Positions 18,312 to 27,287 are shown, counted from the stretch's first letter. The stretch is 64,000 bases of DNA from Robinsoniella peoriensis (GCF_042680125.1 NZ_JBHTNY010000025.1), one strand, 5' to 3'. Numbers and translations: made by a program. The notes: a model not told the origin generated them from the sequence alone.

Positions 18312-19586
18312 ATGAGTAAGGCAAAAATTGTATTTATTGGAGCAGGCAGTATGTCGTTTGGGATTCCCACATTCAAGGATCTCTTTACCACCAGAGAATT
18401 GGCGCAAAGCACCCTTTCGCTTGTGGATATTGACGAACAGAACCTGGAAAGAATGTATCAGCTGGCATTGAAAATGAATGAGGCATCAGGTATGGAGCTT
18501 AAGATTGAAAAGACGGTAAACAGAAGGGATGTGCTGCAGGGGGCAGACTATGTGGTAAACAGTCTGGCTATTGAAAGGTGCGAGCTTTGGCGAAAAGATT
18601 TTCAGGTTCCTTTAAAATATGGCATCAAGCATTGTCTTGGTGAAAATGGAGGTCCCGGTGCTCTGTTTTTTGGAATGCGTACAATTCCCCTAATCATGGA
18701 TATCTGTAAAGATATGGAGGAGTTATGCCCCGATGCATGGTTTTTGAATTTTTCCAATCCGGAAAGCCGAATTGTACTGGCGGTTAATCAGTATACCAAG
18801 ATTAAGTGTATTGGTCTTTGCCATGGAATCTTCATGGCGCAGGAAGATGTGAGTAAAGTACTGGGCAGGAAAAAAGAAAGTGTTGAAGTATCTGCAGCCG
18901 GAATGAATCATTTCCAATGGCTTCTTAGCATTCGTGACAGGGAGAACGGAGAAGATCTGTATGAAGAATTAAGGGAAAAAGAGAAAAGCTATGACAGCAG
19001 ATTTCAGCCGTTTACCCGAAAAATGTTTCGTGCAGTGGGAATTTGGCCCACCTGTTCGGATGATCATCTGGGCGAATATCTTCCGTATGGGTATGAGGCA
19101 GGTATGGAAGGCTATGATTTTGATCAGGATGAGCAGGATCGCATCCGGATGAAAAAGGATGTCCGTGAAGTAATAGGAGGAGAAGCCGGAGCAGAAAAGT
19201 GGCTGGTAAAATCGGGAGAGAAGGCAATGGAAGTAATTACCGCCCTTCATACCGGCAGGAGAACCTATATTCCATCAGCAGTAGTATATAATGGCGGAGC
19301 GATTACAAATCTGCCGGAAGATGTGGCTGTAGAGATTCCAATTATAGTGGATAAAGATGGAGTCCATAAGGTACATATCGGCAAACTGCCTCAGAACATC
19401 TGCTCGCTGCTGTCTCTTCAGGTAGGGGCACAGCAAATGGCTGTCCGTGCTGCAATGTACGGTGACAAAGAGATGGCTTATCAGGCACTCTTAGCCGATC
19501 CGGTTATAAACAGCACAGATGCTGCAAGAAATATTGTAGATGAACTTTGGGAAGTGAACAAGGCTTATATAAAAAGTACCCTATAG
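18312..19586 (+). CDS. Glycoside hydrolase family 4 (alpha-galactosidase/alpha-galacturonidase-like)
   Basis: 424 residues. The N-terminal NAD-binding motif is VFIGAGSMSFG; family signatures are ENGGPGALFFGMRTIP, FLNFSNPESR, GLCHG (metal-ligand Cys) and AAGMNHFQWLL (metal-ligand His). GH4 enzymes use NAD, a divalent metal and a redox-elimination mechanism, and act on unmodified or 6-phosphorylated alpha- or beta-glycosides. The sequence looks closest to the alpha-galactosidase/galacturonidase side rather than to phospho-glucosidases, which is a family-level impression. It lies 11 bases after the UroD-like gene. It probably cleaves the imported glycoside and hands the sugar to the PfkB kinase. 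Confidence 0.9.
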   Translation: MSKAKIVFIGAGSMSFGIPTFKDLFTTRELAQSTLSLVDIDEQNLERMYQLALKMNEASGMELKIEKTVNRRDVLQGADYVVNSLAIERCELWRKDFQVPLKYGIKHCLGENGGPGALFFGMRTIPLIMDICKDMEELCPDAWFLNFSNPESRIVLAVNQYTKIKCIGLCHGIFMAQEDVSKVLGRKKESVEVSAAGMNHFQWLLSIRDRENGEDLYEELREKEKSYDSRFQPFTRKMFRAVGIWPTCSDDHLGEYLPYGYEAGMEGYDFDQDEQDRIRMKKDVREVIGGEAGAEKWLVKSGEKAMEVITALHTGRRTYIPSAVVYNGGAITNLPEDVAVEIPIIVDKDGVHKVHIGKLPQNICSLLSLQVGAQQMAVRAAMYGDKEMAYQALLADPVINSTDAARNIVDELWEVNKAYIKSTL

Positions 19587-19632
19587 CGGAGATATTATGG
19601 AATGTAGCAGATCGTAAAAGGAGAAGCAGAGT

Positions 19633-20982
19633 ATGAGGAAAAAAATAATTGCGGCAGCATTATGTGTATGCATGACAGCAGGAACGATAACGGGATGTAT
19701 GGGGATTGGGAATAAAGAAAAGCAGCAGGAGAATACAAAGGAAGAAAAGGCGGAACAGGGCAGCGGGGGAGCAGAAAGCCAGGCGGGAAAATCAGAGGAC
19801 ATTGATTATAATGCAAGCTTTGAACTTCGGTTTACCTCATCCCTGAATGGTGAGGTGAGAACAGCACTGTTAGAGGAGGCAGCACAGAAATTAAATGAGA
19901 AGTGGCCCAATGTAACGGTGGTAAATGAGAGCACCGGTGATTATGCCCAGAAATTGAAACTGGAATTCAGTTCTGGTGACGGATATGATATGGTTTACCT
20001 GGATGATTTGAACCAGCAGGCACTGATGGAAAACAATTATCTTATGGATATTACGGATGATGTTCTTGAAAGAGGCTGGATTGACAAATCAGTTCCTGGA
20101 TCTATAGAATTTAATAATCTTCGTACACCGGATAAATATTACAGTGCGTCTTTCCTGATGGCACCGATTGTCGTGTATTACAATAAGGATATTTTTAAGG
20201 AAATTGGAGCTGAGGTGCCAAAGACTGTAGAAGAACTGGAAGTGATCATGCAAAAAGCAAAGGAAGCGGGCTATATCCCGACGGAATGCGGTGGGGATAA
20301 TTATTATCAGATTATCTGGGCGGCAGAGAGTATGATTTTAAATTCTGCGCCCAAAGATGATATTGATGACTGGTATTACAAAAGAACGTTTTCAGAAAAT
20401 ATGAAAAAAGCATTCACCGATGCATTTGCCCGTATCAGTGACTGGCATAAAAAAGGTTATTACAGAGAGAACTTTGAAGGGGTAAAAGGAGATGATGTTC
20501 CTGCACTTTTCAGTCAGGGAAAAACAGCGTTTACTATCGATGGAGATTGGAGTCTGGCAAATTTTGAGGCAAGCGGACTGAATATGGGCGCATTTATTTT
20601 TCCAGGGTTTTCTGCAGATTCAGAACCGTATATTGTCGATGCGACAGATGGGGCATGGGCATTAAATGCAAATCTGGATACCAATAAAAAAGCGGCGGCA
20701 CTGGATTGGATTGATATATTTTTTGAAGATGATTTTGTGAAGAAGTGGTATGAAGCCAGCTTTACACCTGCAACTTTAACGGATGTATCTGATGTGGAGG
20801 CCTCAGACCTGCATAAAGAAGTGGCTGAAAGTACAAAGAATGCGAAAATAGGATTCTATTTAGATAACGTGAAGCCCGGCTATCTGGATTACATGATCAA
20901 AGAAACACAGCTTCTGACACAGGGGCAGCATACACCGGAATCATTATGTGAAAGCCTTGAAAAGGAGTGGGATAAGAAGTAA
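19633..20982 (+). CDS. Sugar ABC transporter substrate-binding lipoprotein (family 1)
   Basis: 449 residues. Signal peptide and lipobox TITGC (Cys22), then an acidic low-complexity linker (residues about 30-55), then a family-1 solute-binding domain (LRFTSSLNGEVRTALLEEAAQKL; YDMVYLDDLNQQALMEN; WALNANLDTNKKAAALDWIDIFF). AAAGGAG at 19617 supports the start. Two CUT1-type permeases follow, so this is the receptor of a complete oligosaccharide importer apart from the ATPase. Confidence 0.93.
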   Translation: MRKKIIAAALCVCMTAGTITGCMGIGNKEKQQENTKEEKAEQGSGGAESQAGKSEDIDYNASFELRFTSSLNGEVRTALLEEAAQKLNEKWPNVTVVNESTGDYAQKLKLEFSSGDGYDMVYLDDLNQQALMENNYLMDITDDVLERGWIDKSVPGSIEFNNLRTPDKYYSASFLMAPIVVYYNKDIFKEIGAEVPKTVEELEVIMQKAKEAGYIPTECGGDNYYQIIWAAESMILNSAPKDDIDDWYYKRTFSENMKKAFTDAFARISDWHKKGYYRENFEGVKGDDVPALFSQGKTAFTIDGDWSLANFEASGLNMGAFIFPGFSADSEPYIVDATDGAWALNANLDTNKKAAALDWIDIFFEDDFVKKWYEASFTPATLTDVSDVEASDLHKEVAESTKNAKIGFYLDNVKPGYLDYMIKETQLLTQGQHTPESLCESLEKEWDKK

Positions 20983-21112
20983 GTGTGACGCACAGCTGTC
21001 AGAAAGCAATTTTAAGACATGCTCTAAAGCGTTTTCACACTGCCTATTTGGAAATATTGTAAGAAAATTACGATATTTATGCGGGACAAGTATGAAAGAA
21101 GAGGTGAACGTA

Positions 21113-22012
21113 ATGGAAGAAGCAGCGATATCGCACACGAAGAAAAAAATAAATGTAATGGCATATGTATTTATATTACCAGCATTGATTCTGTTTCTTG
21201 TTTTTGTCTGCTGGCCTTTGCTGCAGACGGTTTATCTGAGCTTTAACAGCTGGGATGGATTAGGAGAAATAGAATTTACAGGCCTTACAAACTACAAGGA
21301 ATTTTTTACAGATCCGCTGGTACTGCAGGCTGCAAAAAACAATGTTTTGTGGATGCTGTGTTCATGTACCATTCCAATTGCTATTGGTTTGATACAGGCC
21401 TCTTTGCTGGTGAATTCGAATATTAAGCATGGAAAGATCTTTCAGCTGATTTTATTTCTTCCTCAGGTTTTTTCCAGTGTGGTTGCAGCAGTTATATGGG
21501 CCTGGATCTATAATCCGGCAATGGGGCCTCTAAATAAAATGTTGGAAAATATCGGACTGGGCAATTTGGCGGAATCCTGGCTTGGGGATTCAAAGTTTGT
21601 TATGATTTCTTTACTGGTTATGTCAATCTGGATGGGATATGGGTTCAGTACGGTAGTTTACAGTGCTGCCATTCAGGGCATCAGCTCGGAATTATATGAA
21701 GCAGCTACCATGGATGGCTGCGGACCGTTTAGGAAGTTCTTTTATATTACGATACCCAGTGTAAGGCTTACGACTACAACACTTTTATTGTTTGCCCTGA
21801 TTGATTCGTTCAAGGTATTTGATATCGTATATCAAATGACAAAGGGAGGTCCTGGTTACAGTTCCTATGTATTGTCTTATTATTTGTATAATGAAGCATT
21901 TGTTAAGAACAGGATCGGATATAGCGCAACGATTGCTGTCATAATGACTGTATTTATTCTGCTGGTATCAAAAGGATTTCTGCGGTTTCGGAAAGGTGGT
22001 GAAGAGATGTGA
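21113..22012 (+). CDS. Sugar ABC transporter permease (MalF/UgpA type)
   Basis: About 299 residues with six predicted membrane helices, beginning NVMAYVFILPALILFLVFVC, and the permease EAA-like loop (SSELYEAATMDGCGPFRKFF). The start at 21113 is chosen because GAGGTG lies about 7 bases upstream and the length matches the family. An in-frame ATG at 20948 would add an unsupported 55-residue extension overlapping the previous gene. It ends in ATG-TGA with the next permease starting at the overlapping GTG. Confidence 0.9.
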   Translation: MEEAAISHTKKKINVMAYVFILPALILFLVFVCWPLLQTVYLSFNSWDGLGEIEFTGLTNYKEFFTDPLVLQAAKNNVLWMLCSCTIPIAIGLIQASLLVNSNIKHGKIFQLILFLPQVFSSVVAAVIWAWIYNPAMGPLNKMLENIGLGNLAESWLGDSKFVMISLLVMSIWMGYGFSTVVYSAAIQGISSELYEAATMDGCGPFRKFFYITIPSVRLTTTTLLLFALIDSFKVFDIVYQMTKGGPGYSSYVLSYYLYNEAFVKNRIGYSATIAVIMTVFILLVSKGFLRFRKGGEEM

Positions 22013-22839
22013 GGAAGAAGAAAAATTATACTCCGGCAGTATATGCGGTATTGTGTTTCTGCTGCCTATGTACCCTGGTTCCCTGCGTATTGATTGTAAT
22101 TACATCTTTGCGGACAACAGCAGAAATCGTACAGTCGGGATTGTTTGGCAATATTCAGAAACTGCATTGGGAAAATTATATACAGGCATGGAAAGTGGGG
22201 CATTTTCCGAAGTATCTTTTTAACAGTATGTTTATTTCTTTATTTTCCGTAATAGGAGTGCTTTTGTTTTCGCTGCTATCATCCTATGCTATGAGCTGCC
22301 TGAAATTCAAAGGGCGGAATCTCTTTCAAACATTAATTGTCATGGGACTTGTTATACCGCTGGAAATTATCGTGATACCGTTATTTTACGATATGAAATC
22401 CATGGGGCTTATGAATACACACTGGGCAGTTATTCTTCCTACGATAGCTATGAATGTGCCGTTTGGAACCTTTCTGCTAAGCGGTTTTGTAAAGGAAATA
22501 CCGGCATCCCTATTGGAATCGGCACGCATGGATGGTACAAACGAGTGGCAGACTTTATGGTATATTGTGGCACCAATTATCAAACCGGCACTTATTTCAC
22601 TGCTGATCTTCACCTTTATGTGGTCCTGGAATGCATTTATGCTCCCTAATATCATGATTAAGAGTGAAACGATGCGGACATTGCCTCTGGGGCTTGATTT
22701 TTTCCGGGGGAAGAACTCACAGAACATACCGTTAATATCTGCAGCATCTAATATTATCGCATTACCTGTTATTATAGTCTATCTTACCTTTCAGAAAAAC
22801 CTGATTAAAGGTATGATGGTTGGAGCCGTCAAAGGATAG
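22009..22839 (+). CDS. Sugar ABC transporter permease (MalG/UgpE type)
   Basis: 276 residues, six predicted helices, with the EAA motif (ASLLESARMDGTNEWQTLWY). It starts at a GTG overlapping the stop of the first permease by 4 bases. Together they form a CUT1 heterodimer. No ATPase gene is present; in Firmicutes such importers commonly borrow a shared MsmX-type ATPase encoded elsewhere. Confidence 0.92.
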   Translation: MRKKKNYTPAVYAVLCFCCLCTLVPCVLIVITSLRTTAEIVQSGLFGNIQKLHWENYIQAWKVGHFPKYLFNSMFISLFSVIGVLLFSLLSSYAMSCLKFKGRNLFQTLIVMGLVIPLEIIVIPLFYDMKSMGLMNTHWAVILPTIAMNVPFGTFLLSGFVKEIPASLLESARMDGTNEWQTLWYIVAPIIKPALISLLIFTFMWSWNAFMLPNIMIKSETMRTLPLGLDFFRGKNSQNIPLISAASNIIALPVIIVYLTFQKNLIKGMMVGAVKG

Positions 22840-22869
22840 TGAGCAAAAAAACAAAATTTGTTACATAGT

Positions 22870-22915
22870 AAAGCACTGCATATTTAATGATTTTAATATG
22901 CGGTGCTTTATTTTT
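22870..22915 (+). terminator. Terminator of the ROK-controlled sugar operon
   Basis: Stem AAAGCACTGCATATT / AATATGCGGTGCTTT with a 10-base loop, followed by ATTTTT. A strong intrinsic terminator ends the 16164-22839 operon. Confidence 0.9.
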
Positions 22916-22956
22916 AATCCCCCCTGTCTTTTCATTCTATCAATTCAAAAAATATA

Positions 22957-23262
22957 CTAATAGCTTTTTTCAACAGAATAAAATTGGCTTTTCAGGCTGC
23001 TAAAGTCTATGAAAGAATAATACTTTTGCGAAACCGGATTCGTATTATCTTCATCGTTCGCAGCGTTTTGAGCATCCTCCATAGTTTCCCAGGTTACTAA
23101 GTCAGCCCAGGTATCGCCATCGACAAGTACCTTCCAAGAAATGAATCCTTTCTTCTTAGATAAAATTTCGTTATGTGTTTTTTCTGACGCAAGCAAGTAA
23201 TCTGATACAGACGCTCCTTCTATTAGTTTATAAGTGATAAACCAAACTGTATTCGACATCAT
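22957..23262 (-). CDS. Small ABM-type (antibiotic biosynthesis monooxygenase-like) dimeric alpha/beta-barrel protein
   Basis: 101 residues, with a VWFITYKLIEGASVSDYLLASEKTHNEI start and a central GFISWKVLVDGDTWADLVTWET strand pair, as in ABM/YdhR-like ferredoxin-fold proteins. Members remove or oxidise small aromatic or haem-like molecules, or bind ligands; many have no known role. GAGGAG lies 7 bases before the ATG. It stands alone, between the sugar-operon terminator and the IS110 element. A hairpin at 23280-23321 lies in its leader. Confidence 0.75.
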   Translation of the reverse strand: MMSNTVWFITYKLIEGASVSDYLLASEKTHNEILSKKKGFISWKVLVDGDTWADLVTWETMEDAQNAANDEDNTNPVSQKYYSFIDFSSLKSQFYSVEKSY

Positions 23263-23279
23263 ATTTTGTCTCCTCGTAT

Positions 23280-23321
23280 AATAAGTTTGTAGGCAAGAAA
23301 AACACAGCTTACAGACTTATT
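23280..23321. repeat. 15-bp imperfect inverted repeat upstream of the ABM gene
   Basis: Arms 23280-23294 and 23307-23321 pair with two mismatches (AATAAGTTTGTAGGC with GCTTACAGACTTATT) around a 12-base loop. Rightward it is followed by TCTTTTTTAT and could end transcription running toward the IS. Leftward it lies in the ABM gene's leader and could be an operator. Confidence 0.55.
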
Positions 23322-23429
23322 CTTTTTTATGGTATAGAGGTAAGGATATCTCTGAGGATTCCCCTCATCCTATTCCCATCTATACAGTCAATAGTTACTT
23401 TTTCATATGGTTAATCCTGTGGTATGATA

Positions 23430-23660
23430 TCAGCAGAGTCTGATGTCCGAAGGCACTGCTTCGTCTCCTTTCAGCCGGCTTTGTCCGTGACTGCTTCAAA
23501 AGCATGCAGCCTGGCACACATGGCACATTCCGCTTACACAGAAGCTGCATCTCCAGCCGGAGCACCAGCAAAAAATGCTGACTGGATGAATGCTCATAAC
23601 GCGAGGCTGCGGTCACCATATGTAGCACAGGATAAACCTTTTGCTTAAGGCTCCAATAAT
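23430..23660 (+). ncRNA. Candidate IS110 bridge RNA region (left end of the element)
   Basis: About 230 bases before the transposase have no convincing gene but are rich in short complementary stretches. An extended -10 box (TGG-TATGAT, 23423-23428) lies at the left side. IS110 elements are known to carry a structured bridge RNA in the non-coding end before the recombinase, expressed from a promoter made when the circular form joins a right-end -35 to a left-end -10. Here TTGACA sits near the right end (25075-25080), which fits that scheme. The RNA borders and guide loops were not determined; this is inference from position and family. Confidence 0.45.
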
Positions 23661-23685
23661 CTGGATCGGAAAGGAGCGTGATTAC

Positions 23686-24987
23686 ATGATAAAGATCAAC
23701 TATATGTCCACTTTGTTTGTTGGTATTGATGTAAGTTCCAAATCCAACGTTGTATGTGCCATCGACTTCGATGAAAACAAATACATTTCTTCATCCTTTC
23801 AGAACAACCAGCCCGGGGCGGAAGAACTTGCCGCCATGATAGCTGACTGTATGGCACATCATAAAAACCTCAATGCGGTTGTGGCTACACTGGAAGCCAC
23901 CTCCATTTACAGCGTTCACATCGCCAATTTTCTGTCTACCTGTGAAACGCTCATGCCCTATCGCCCTTACGTGTTTTGTGTCAATCCAAAGATGACTGCA
24001 AACTACCGTAAATCTTATATTGGCATGGACAAGACAGATCCGCTTGATGCGTATCTCATCGCTGATTTTGCACGATGCGGACGTATTAAAAAATGTCAGC
24101 CATGGCGTGGCAGCCAGTTTCTGGCTCTAAAACGTCTGACCAGACACCACCTCCATCTTGCTGAGTGCATTACAAGAGAGAAAACCTATATGGTATCAAA
24201 TCTTTACTTGAAATTCAGTGAACTTCAGCTTCTGGATGATGATTCGCAGCCCTTTAGTAACCTGTATGGTGCTACTTCTTCCGCTGTTTTAACAGAATAC
24301 CTGTCTCCACAGGAGATTATCGATTCTTCCGAAGAAGTACTTCTGCAATTCCTTTCCCTGAAAAGCAGAAACCGCATCGCTGATCTATCAAAGACCTCTG
24401 AACTTCTAAAAAAAGCTGCAAGAGATTCTTATCGACTGGACAAATGCATGTATGAGCCGCTAAATGTTTCTTTAGCAAGTTCATTTAACTGTATCCATAC
24501 CTATCAAAAAGAAATGAAACTGGTAGATCAGGCAATCGAAAAAAGTATGAATGGCATGAATCCAAATGCATTTACTATCCTGAAATCCATTCCAGGAATA
24601 GGGCCTGTATGGGCTGCTGGTATGCTGTCTGAAATCGGCGATATTAATGTGTTTCACTCATCAGATGCACTTGCCAAGTATGCAGGCCTGACATGGCGAA
24701 AAAGCGATTCTGGAGATTTCTCATCAGAAGACAATCCGATTACCAGAGCTGGTAACGCCTATCTGCGTTACTATCTGGGTGAAGCTGCAAACAGCGTCAG
24801 GCGACACATACCGGAATATGGTGAATACTATGCTAAAAAATATGCTGAAGTAACCAAACATCAGCACAAGAGAGCACTCGCGCTTACATCTCGTAAATTT
24901 GTACGACTCGTTTTTGGTTTGCTGGTCAAAAACCAACTGTACACCGGCGAACAATTGGACGCCGAATATAATATTGAATCGAACTGA
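23686..24987 (+). CDS. IS110-family transposase (DEDD recombinase)
   Basis: About 433 residues. The N-terminal RuvC-like DEDD domain shows FVGIDVSSKSN (first Asp), ATLEATSIY (Glu) and GMDKTDPLDAYLIADFA (two Asp). The C-terminal Transposase_20 domain has ILKSIPGIGPVWAAGMLSEIG and AKYAGLTWRKSDSGDF, followed by the family Ser region NAYLRYYLGEAANSVR. The start at 23686 is chosen for AAGGAG about 9 bases upstream; earlier in-frame codons lack one. The full length and all acidic residues suggest a possibly active element. No terminal inverted repeats are visible, as expected for IS110. Confidence 0.95.
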   Translation: MIKINYMSTLFVGIDVSSKSNVVCAIDFDENKYISSSFQNNQPGAEELAAMIADCMAHHKNLNAVVATLEATSIYSVHIANFLSTCETLMPYRPYVFCVNPKMTANYRKSYIGMDKTDPLDAYLIADFARCGRIKKCQPWRGSQFLALKRLTRHHLHLAECITREKTYMVSNLYLKFSELQLLDDDSQPFSNLYGATSSAVLTEYLSPQEIIDSSEEVLLQFLSLKSRNRIADLSKTSELLKKAARDSYRLDKCMYEPLNVSLASSFNCIHTYQKEMKLVDQAIEKSMNGMNPNAFTILKSIPGIGPVWAAGMLSEIGDINVFHSSDALAKYAGLTWRKSDSGDFSSEDNPITRAGNAYLRYYLGEAANSVRRHIPEYGEYYAKKYAEVTKHQHKRALALTSRKFVRLVFGLLVKNQLYTGEQLDAEYNIESN

Positions 24988-25120
24988 TATTCGAAACTGA
25001 CTTCATTTTTTCGAATGTTTATTAAGTGCACCCTTTTTTCAGAAAAACATATCAAAATCTTTTTCATTTTAGTCTTGACATATCACCAGAATGCTTTCAT
25101 TTTTCGTTAGTGTATCACAC

Positions 25121-25148
25121 CTAATGCGACATGTAGCTGTCGCATTAG
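25121..25148. repeat. Perfect 11+11 inverted repeat upstream of the WYL regulator
   Basis: CTAATGCGACA and TGTCGCATTAG pair perfectly around a TGTAGC loop. An A-run, not a T-run, follows on the + strand, so it is not a rightward terminator. It may be an operator or a structured end linked to the IS target site. The rest of 24988-25287 is AT-rich and shows no gene. Confidence 0.65.
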
Positions 25149-25287
25149 AAAAAAACTTGGAACTAATTTACTCGAAGTACCAGAATATAATTCAGTTTAC
25201 AAAGTCATATTTTTGACCAGAGGGATAGGTTGTGGTGCAAAAGTATTTGGAAGTGTGATATTATAAATATAAAAAAGGGGATAAGTA

Positions 25288-26202
25288 ATGCAGATTGAGC
25301 GTTTGGTGCAGATGGTATTTTATATAGTCAATCGGGAGCATGTCACGGCGAAAGAATTAGCTGACCATTTCAGTGTATCAACGAGAACGATATACCGCGA
25401 TATAAACACGTTGACCCTTGCGGGAATCCCTGTAACATCTTCCAAGGGAACGGGTGGGGGAATATCGTTAATAGATGGATATACGATTAACAAATCATTA
25501 TTCTCTAAAGAAGAACAACAGAATATATATCAGGGATTGCAGATTTTACAGGCTTCCAAATATCCGAATGCCGAAATGGCGCTCAGCAAAATTGGCTCTA
25601 TTTTTAGAAATGTTTTAGAACCAGAATGGTTGGAAGTCGATTTTTCATTTTGGGGTAGTGATGAAAAGCAAAAAGTGGGTATATCAGAATTGCAGCATGC
25701 CATCATCAACAAGCACATGATAACATTTGAATATATTAATAATGAAATACAAAAATCAAAGAGGGCTGTGGAGCCGTTGCGGTTAGTGTTTAAATCACAC
25801 GCATGGTATATTGTGGGATTCTGCCAGGGCAAACGGGATATACGCATTTTTCGTCTGTCAAGATTGAAACATATCCATGTAACACCAGAAGTCTTTGAAC
25901 GTGAACTGCCTACGGACTATTTATTTGCATATAGTTATAAAGAGAAAATCAATATACCTGCTATAAAATTAAAGTGTTACTCGGAAATAGTCGGGAGGGT
26001 ATATGATGATTTTCTAGTTCCAGAAAACGAAGTTTTAGCATGTACAGATGGCAGCTATATGATAACGGTTCAGAACGAATTGGATAATTGGTTATTTGAC
26101 CGCTTGCTGTCGTATGGGAAATACGTTGAAGTCATTGAGCCGGAAGAAGCCCGGACTATGATCAAAGAAAAGGCTCTGGAGATAGCAGGACTATATGATT
26201 GA
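25288..26202 (+). CDS. HTH-11/WYL-domain transcriptional regulator
   Basis: 304 residues. The N-terminal winged helix (residues about 5-60; VTAKELADHFSVSTRTIYRDINTL) is of the DeoR-like HTH_11 type. The middle WYL domain carries WYIVGFCQGKRDIRIFRLSRL (residues about 170-195), and a C-terminal WCX extension ends in a conserved ALEIAGLYD. WYL regulators sense small ligands or nucleic acids and often control stress or defence genes, but here no obvious target lies next to it. AAAGGGG precedes the ATG. It stands alone between the IS and a bidirectional terminator. Confidence 0.88.
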   Translation: MQIERLVQMVFYIVNREHVTAKELADHFSVSTRTIYRDINTLTLAGIPVTSSKGTGGGISLIDGYTINKSLFSKEEQQNIYQGLQILQASKYPNAEMALSKIGSIFRNVLEPEWLEVDFSFWGSDEKQKVGISELQHAIINKHMITFEYINNEIQKSKRAVEPLRLVFKSHAWYIVGFCQGKRDIRIFRLSRLKHIHVTPEVFERELPTDYLFAYSYKEKINIPAIKLKCYSEIVGRVYDDFLVPENEVLACTDGSYMITVQNELDNWLFDRLLSYGKYVEVIEPEEARTMIKEKALEIAGLYD

Positions 26203-26303
26203 ATTGGGGCAAGTTGACACTAAGTGAAAAGGTGATACCATTACCGGGAAAATAAGTATATAGCCACCATGAGGAAGTATTTCAATTTAGAATCTTTTCA
26301 TTT

Positions 26304-26357
26304 AAAAACACTATGGGATAGCTGCAGACGAATCTGTACTATTCCATAGTGTTTTTT
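26304..26357. terminator. Bidirectional terminator between the WYL and FadR-type genes
   Basis: Stem AAAAACACTATGG...TAG / CTA...CCATAGTGTTTTTT with A- and T-runs on both sides. It ends the convergent genes at 26202 (+) and 26356 (-). Its T-run touches the stop codon of the latter. Confidence 0.88.
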
Positions 26358-27081
26358 AGATGTTGTGATTGTCTTTTATCTCTAACTGCATATAATGCAA
26401 ATTCGTGCTCAAATGGTCCACCATAGCTTCTGAAGCCGCCTGCTCGTCATGGTTAAGGATGGCGTCTACGATTTTTCTGTGGGTTTTGATCGTCTCATCT
26501 TTTAAAATACGCCGGGTAAGGGTCGTTATAAAATCAATACCGCTGCGGTCGATGATTGGGATAATGCTCTGCAGCACAATATTTCTGCTGGCACGTGCGA
26601 TGCTGGCATGAAAAGCAATATCCGTTTCGGTATGATCTTTGTTGTTTTTGATTAATTGTTCTATGTTTAAACAAAGGTCACTTATTTCTCGCAGATCAGA
26701 TTCGTCAGCATTGCGGGCGGCAAGCGCCGACATCTGTGGTTCTATCAGCATTCTTACGGAGATCAGATCCATTGCCAGTTGTTTTTTGTCTTTTACAAAC
26801 GTAAAGCCAAGCGGATCATCTACAACACCGGGTTCCTGGCAGACAAATGTTCCGGAACCGCGCCGTATTTCCACAATGTTTCTGGATACCAGGATTTTGA
26901 CCGCTTCCCGGATTGTACTGCGGCCTACCTTTAAACTTTCCGCCAACTGGAATTCGTTGGGCAGCTTTTCACCTGATTTGATCTTATTCGTTATAATTAA
27001 TTCAATAATTGCATCGGAAACTTTTTCTGCCAATGGTTTATCGGCTATATTTTCAAATTCATACATAAGTAGCTTCTCCAA
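26356..27081 (-). CDS. GntR-family regulator, FadR/FCD subfamily (sugar-acid type)
   Basis: 241 residues. The N-terminal winged helix (residues about 10-75; KLPNEFQLAESLKVGRSTIREAVKIL) is followed by an all-helical FCD ligand domain (about 95-225) with the metal-site pattern DIAFHASIARAS. Members such as DgoR, UxuR and ExuR repress hexonate and hexuronate genes. It is divergent from galactonate dehydratase and aldolase genes. A 16-bp perfect palindrome lies over their promoter, so this is very likely their repressor with a sugar acid as inducer. Confidence 0.9.
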   Translation of the reverse strand: MEKLLMYEFENIADKPLAEKVSDAIIELIITNKIKSGEKLPNEFQLAESLKVGRSTIREAVKILVSRNIVEIRRGSGTFVCQEPGVVDDPLGFTFVKDKKQLAMDLISVRMLIEPQMSALAARNADESDLREISDLCLNIEQLIKNNKDHTETDIAFHASIARASRNIVLQSIIPIIDRSGIDFITTLTRRILKDETIKTHRKIVDAILNHDEQAASEAMVDHLSTNLHYMQLEIKDNHNI

Positions 27082-27287
27082 ACTGATTTCATTAGATTAT
27101 ATATTATTGTTAAATTAGGAATTGATAAGCAAAGGTTAAGTTCAATTGCATTTATTGTATCATGTTTTTTTTGATTCAACAATTAGTTAATTTGGAGTTT
27201 TGGAATGAAAGAACATCATGATGCACAAACTCCCATACGAAATACTATATATATATTTTAAATAGTCAAAATATATAAAAAACCCCA

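Larger units (their letters stand above)
23410..25095 (+). mobile_element. IS110-family insertion sequence (ends approximate)
   Basis: One transposase gene flanked by a roughly 270-base non-coding left part and a roughly 100-base right part. Ends are not marked by inverted repeats. The bounds given are a guess, based on the -10-like box at 23423 on the left and the TTGACA at 25075 on the right; a CT dinucleotide occurs at 23417-23418 and at 25094-25095 and could be the shared core. The insertion separates the ABM gene from the WYL regulator. Confidence 0.5.

Noticed and set aside
20948..21112. Longer start for the first CUT1 permease
   Set aside because: The extra 55 residues are Cys/Lys-rich, overlap the previous gene and have no ribosome site; 21113 fits family length.
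23424..23648. Small open frame before the IS110 transposase
   Set aside because: Low-complexity Ala/Ser-rich translation without a ribosome site, in the region expected to carry the non-coding bridge RNA.
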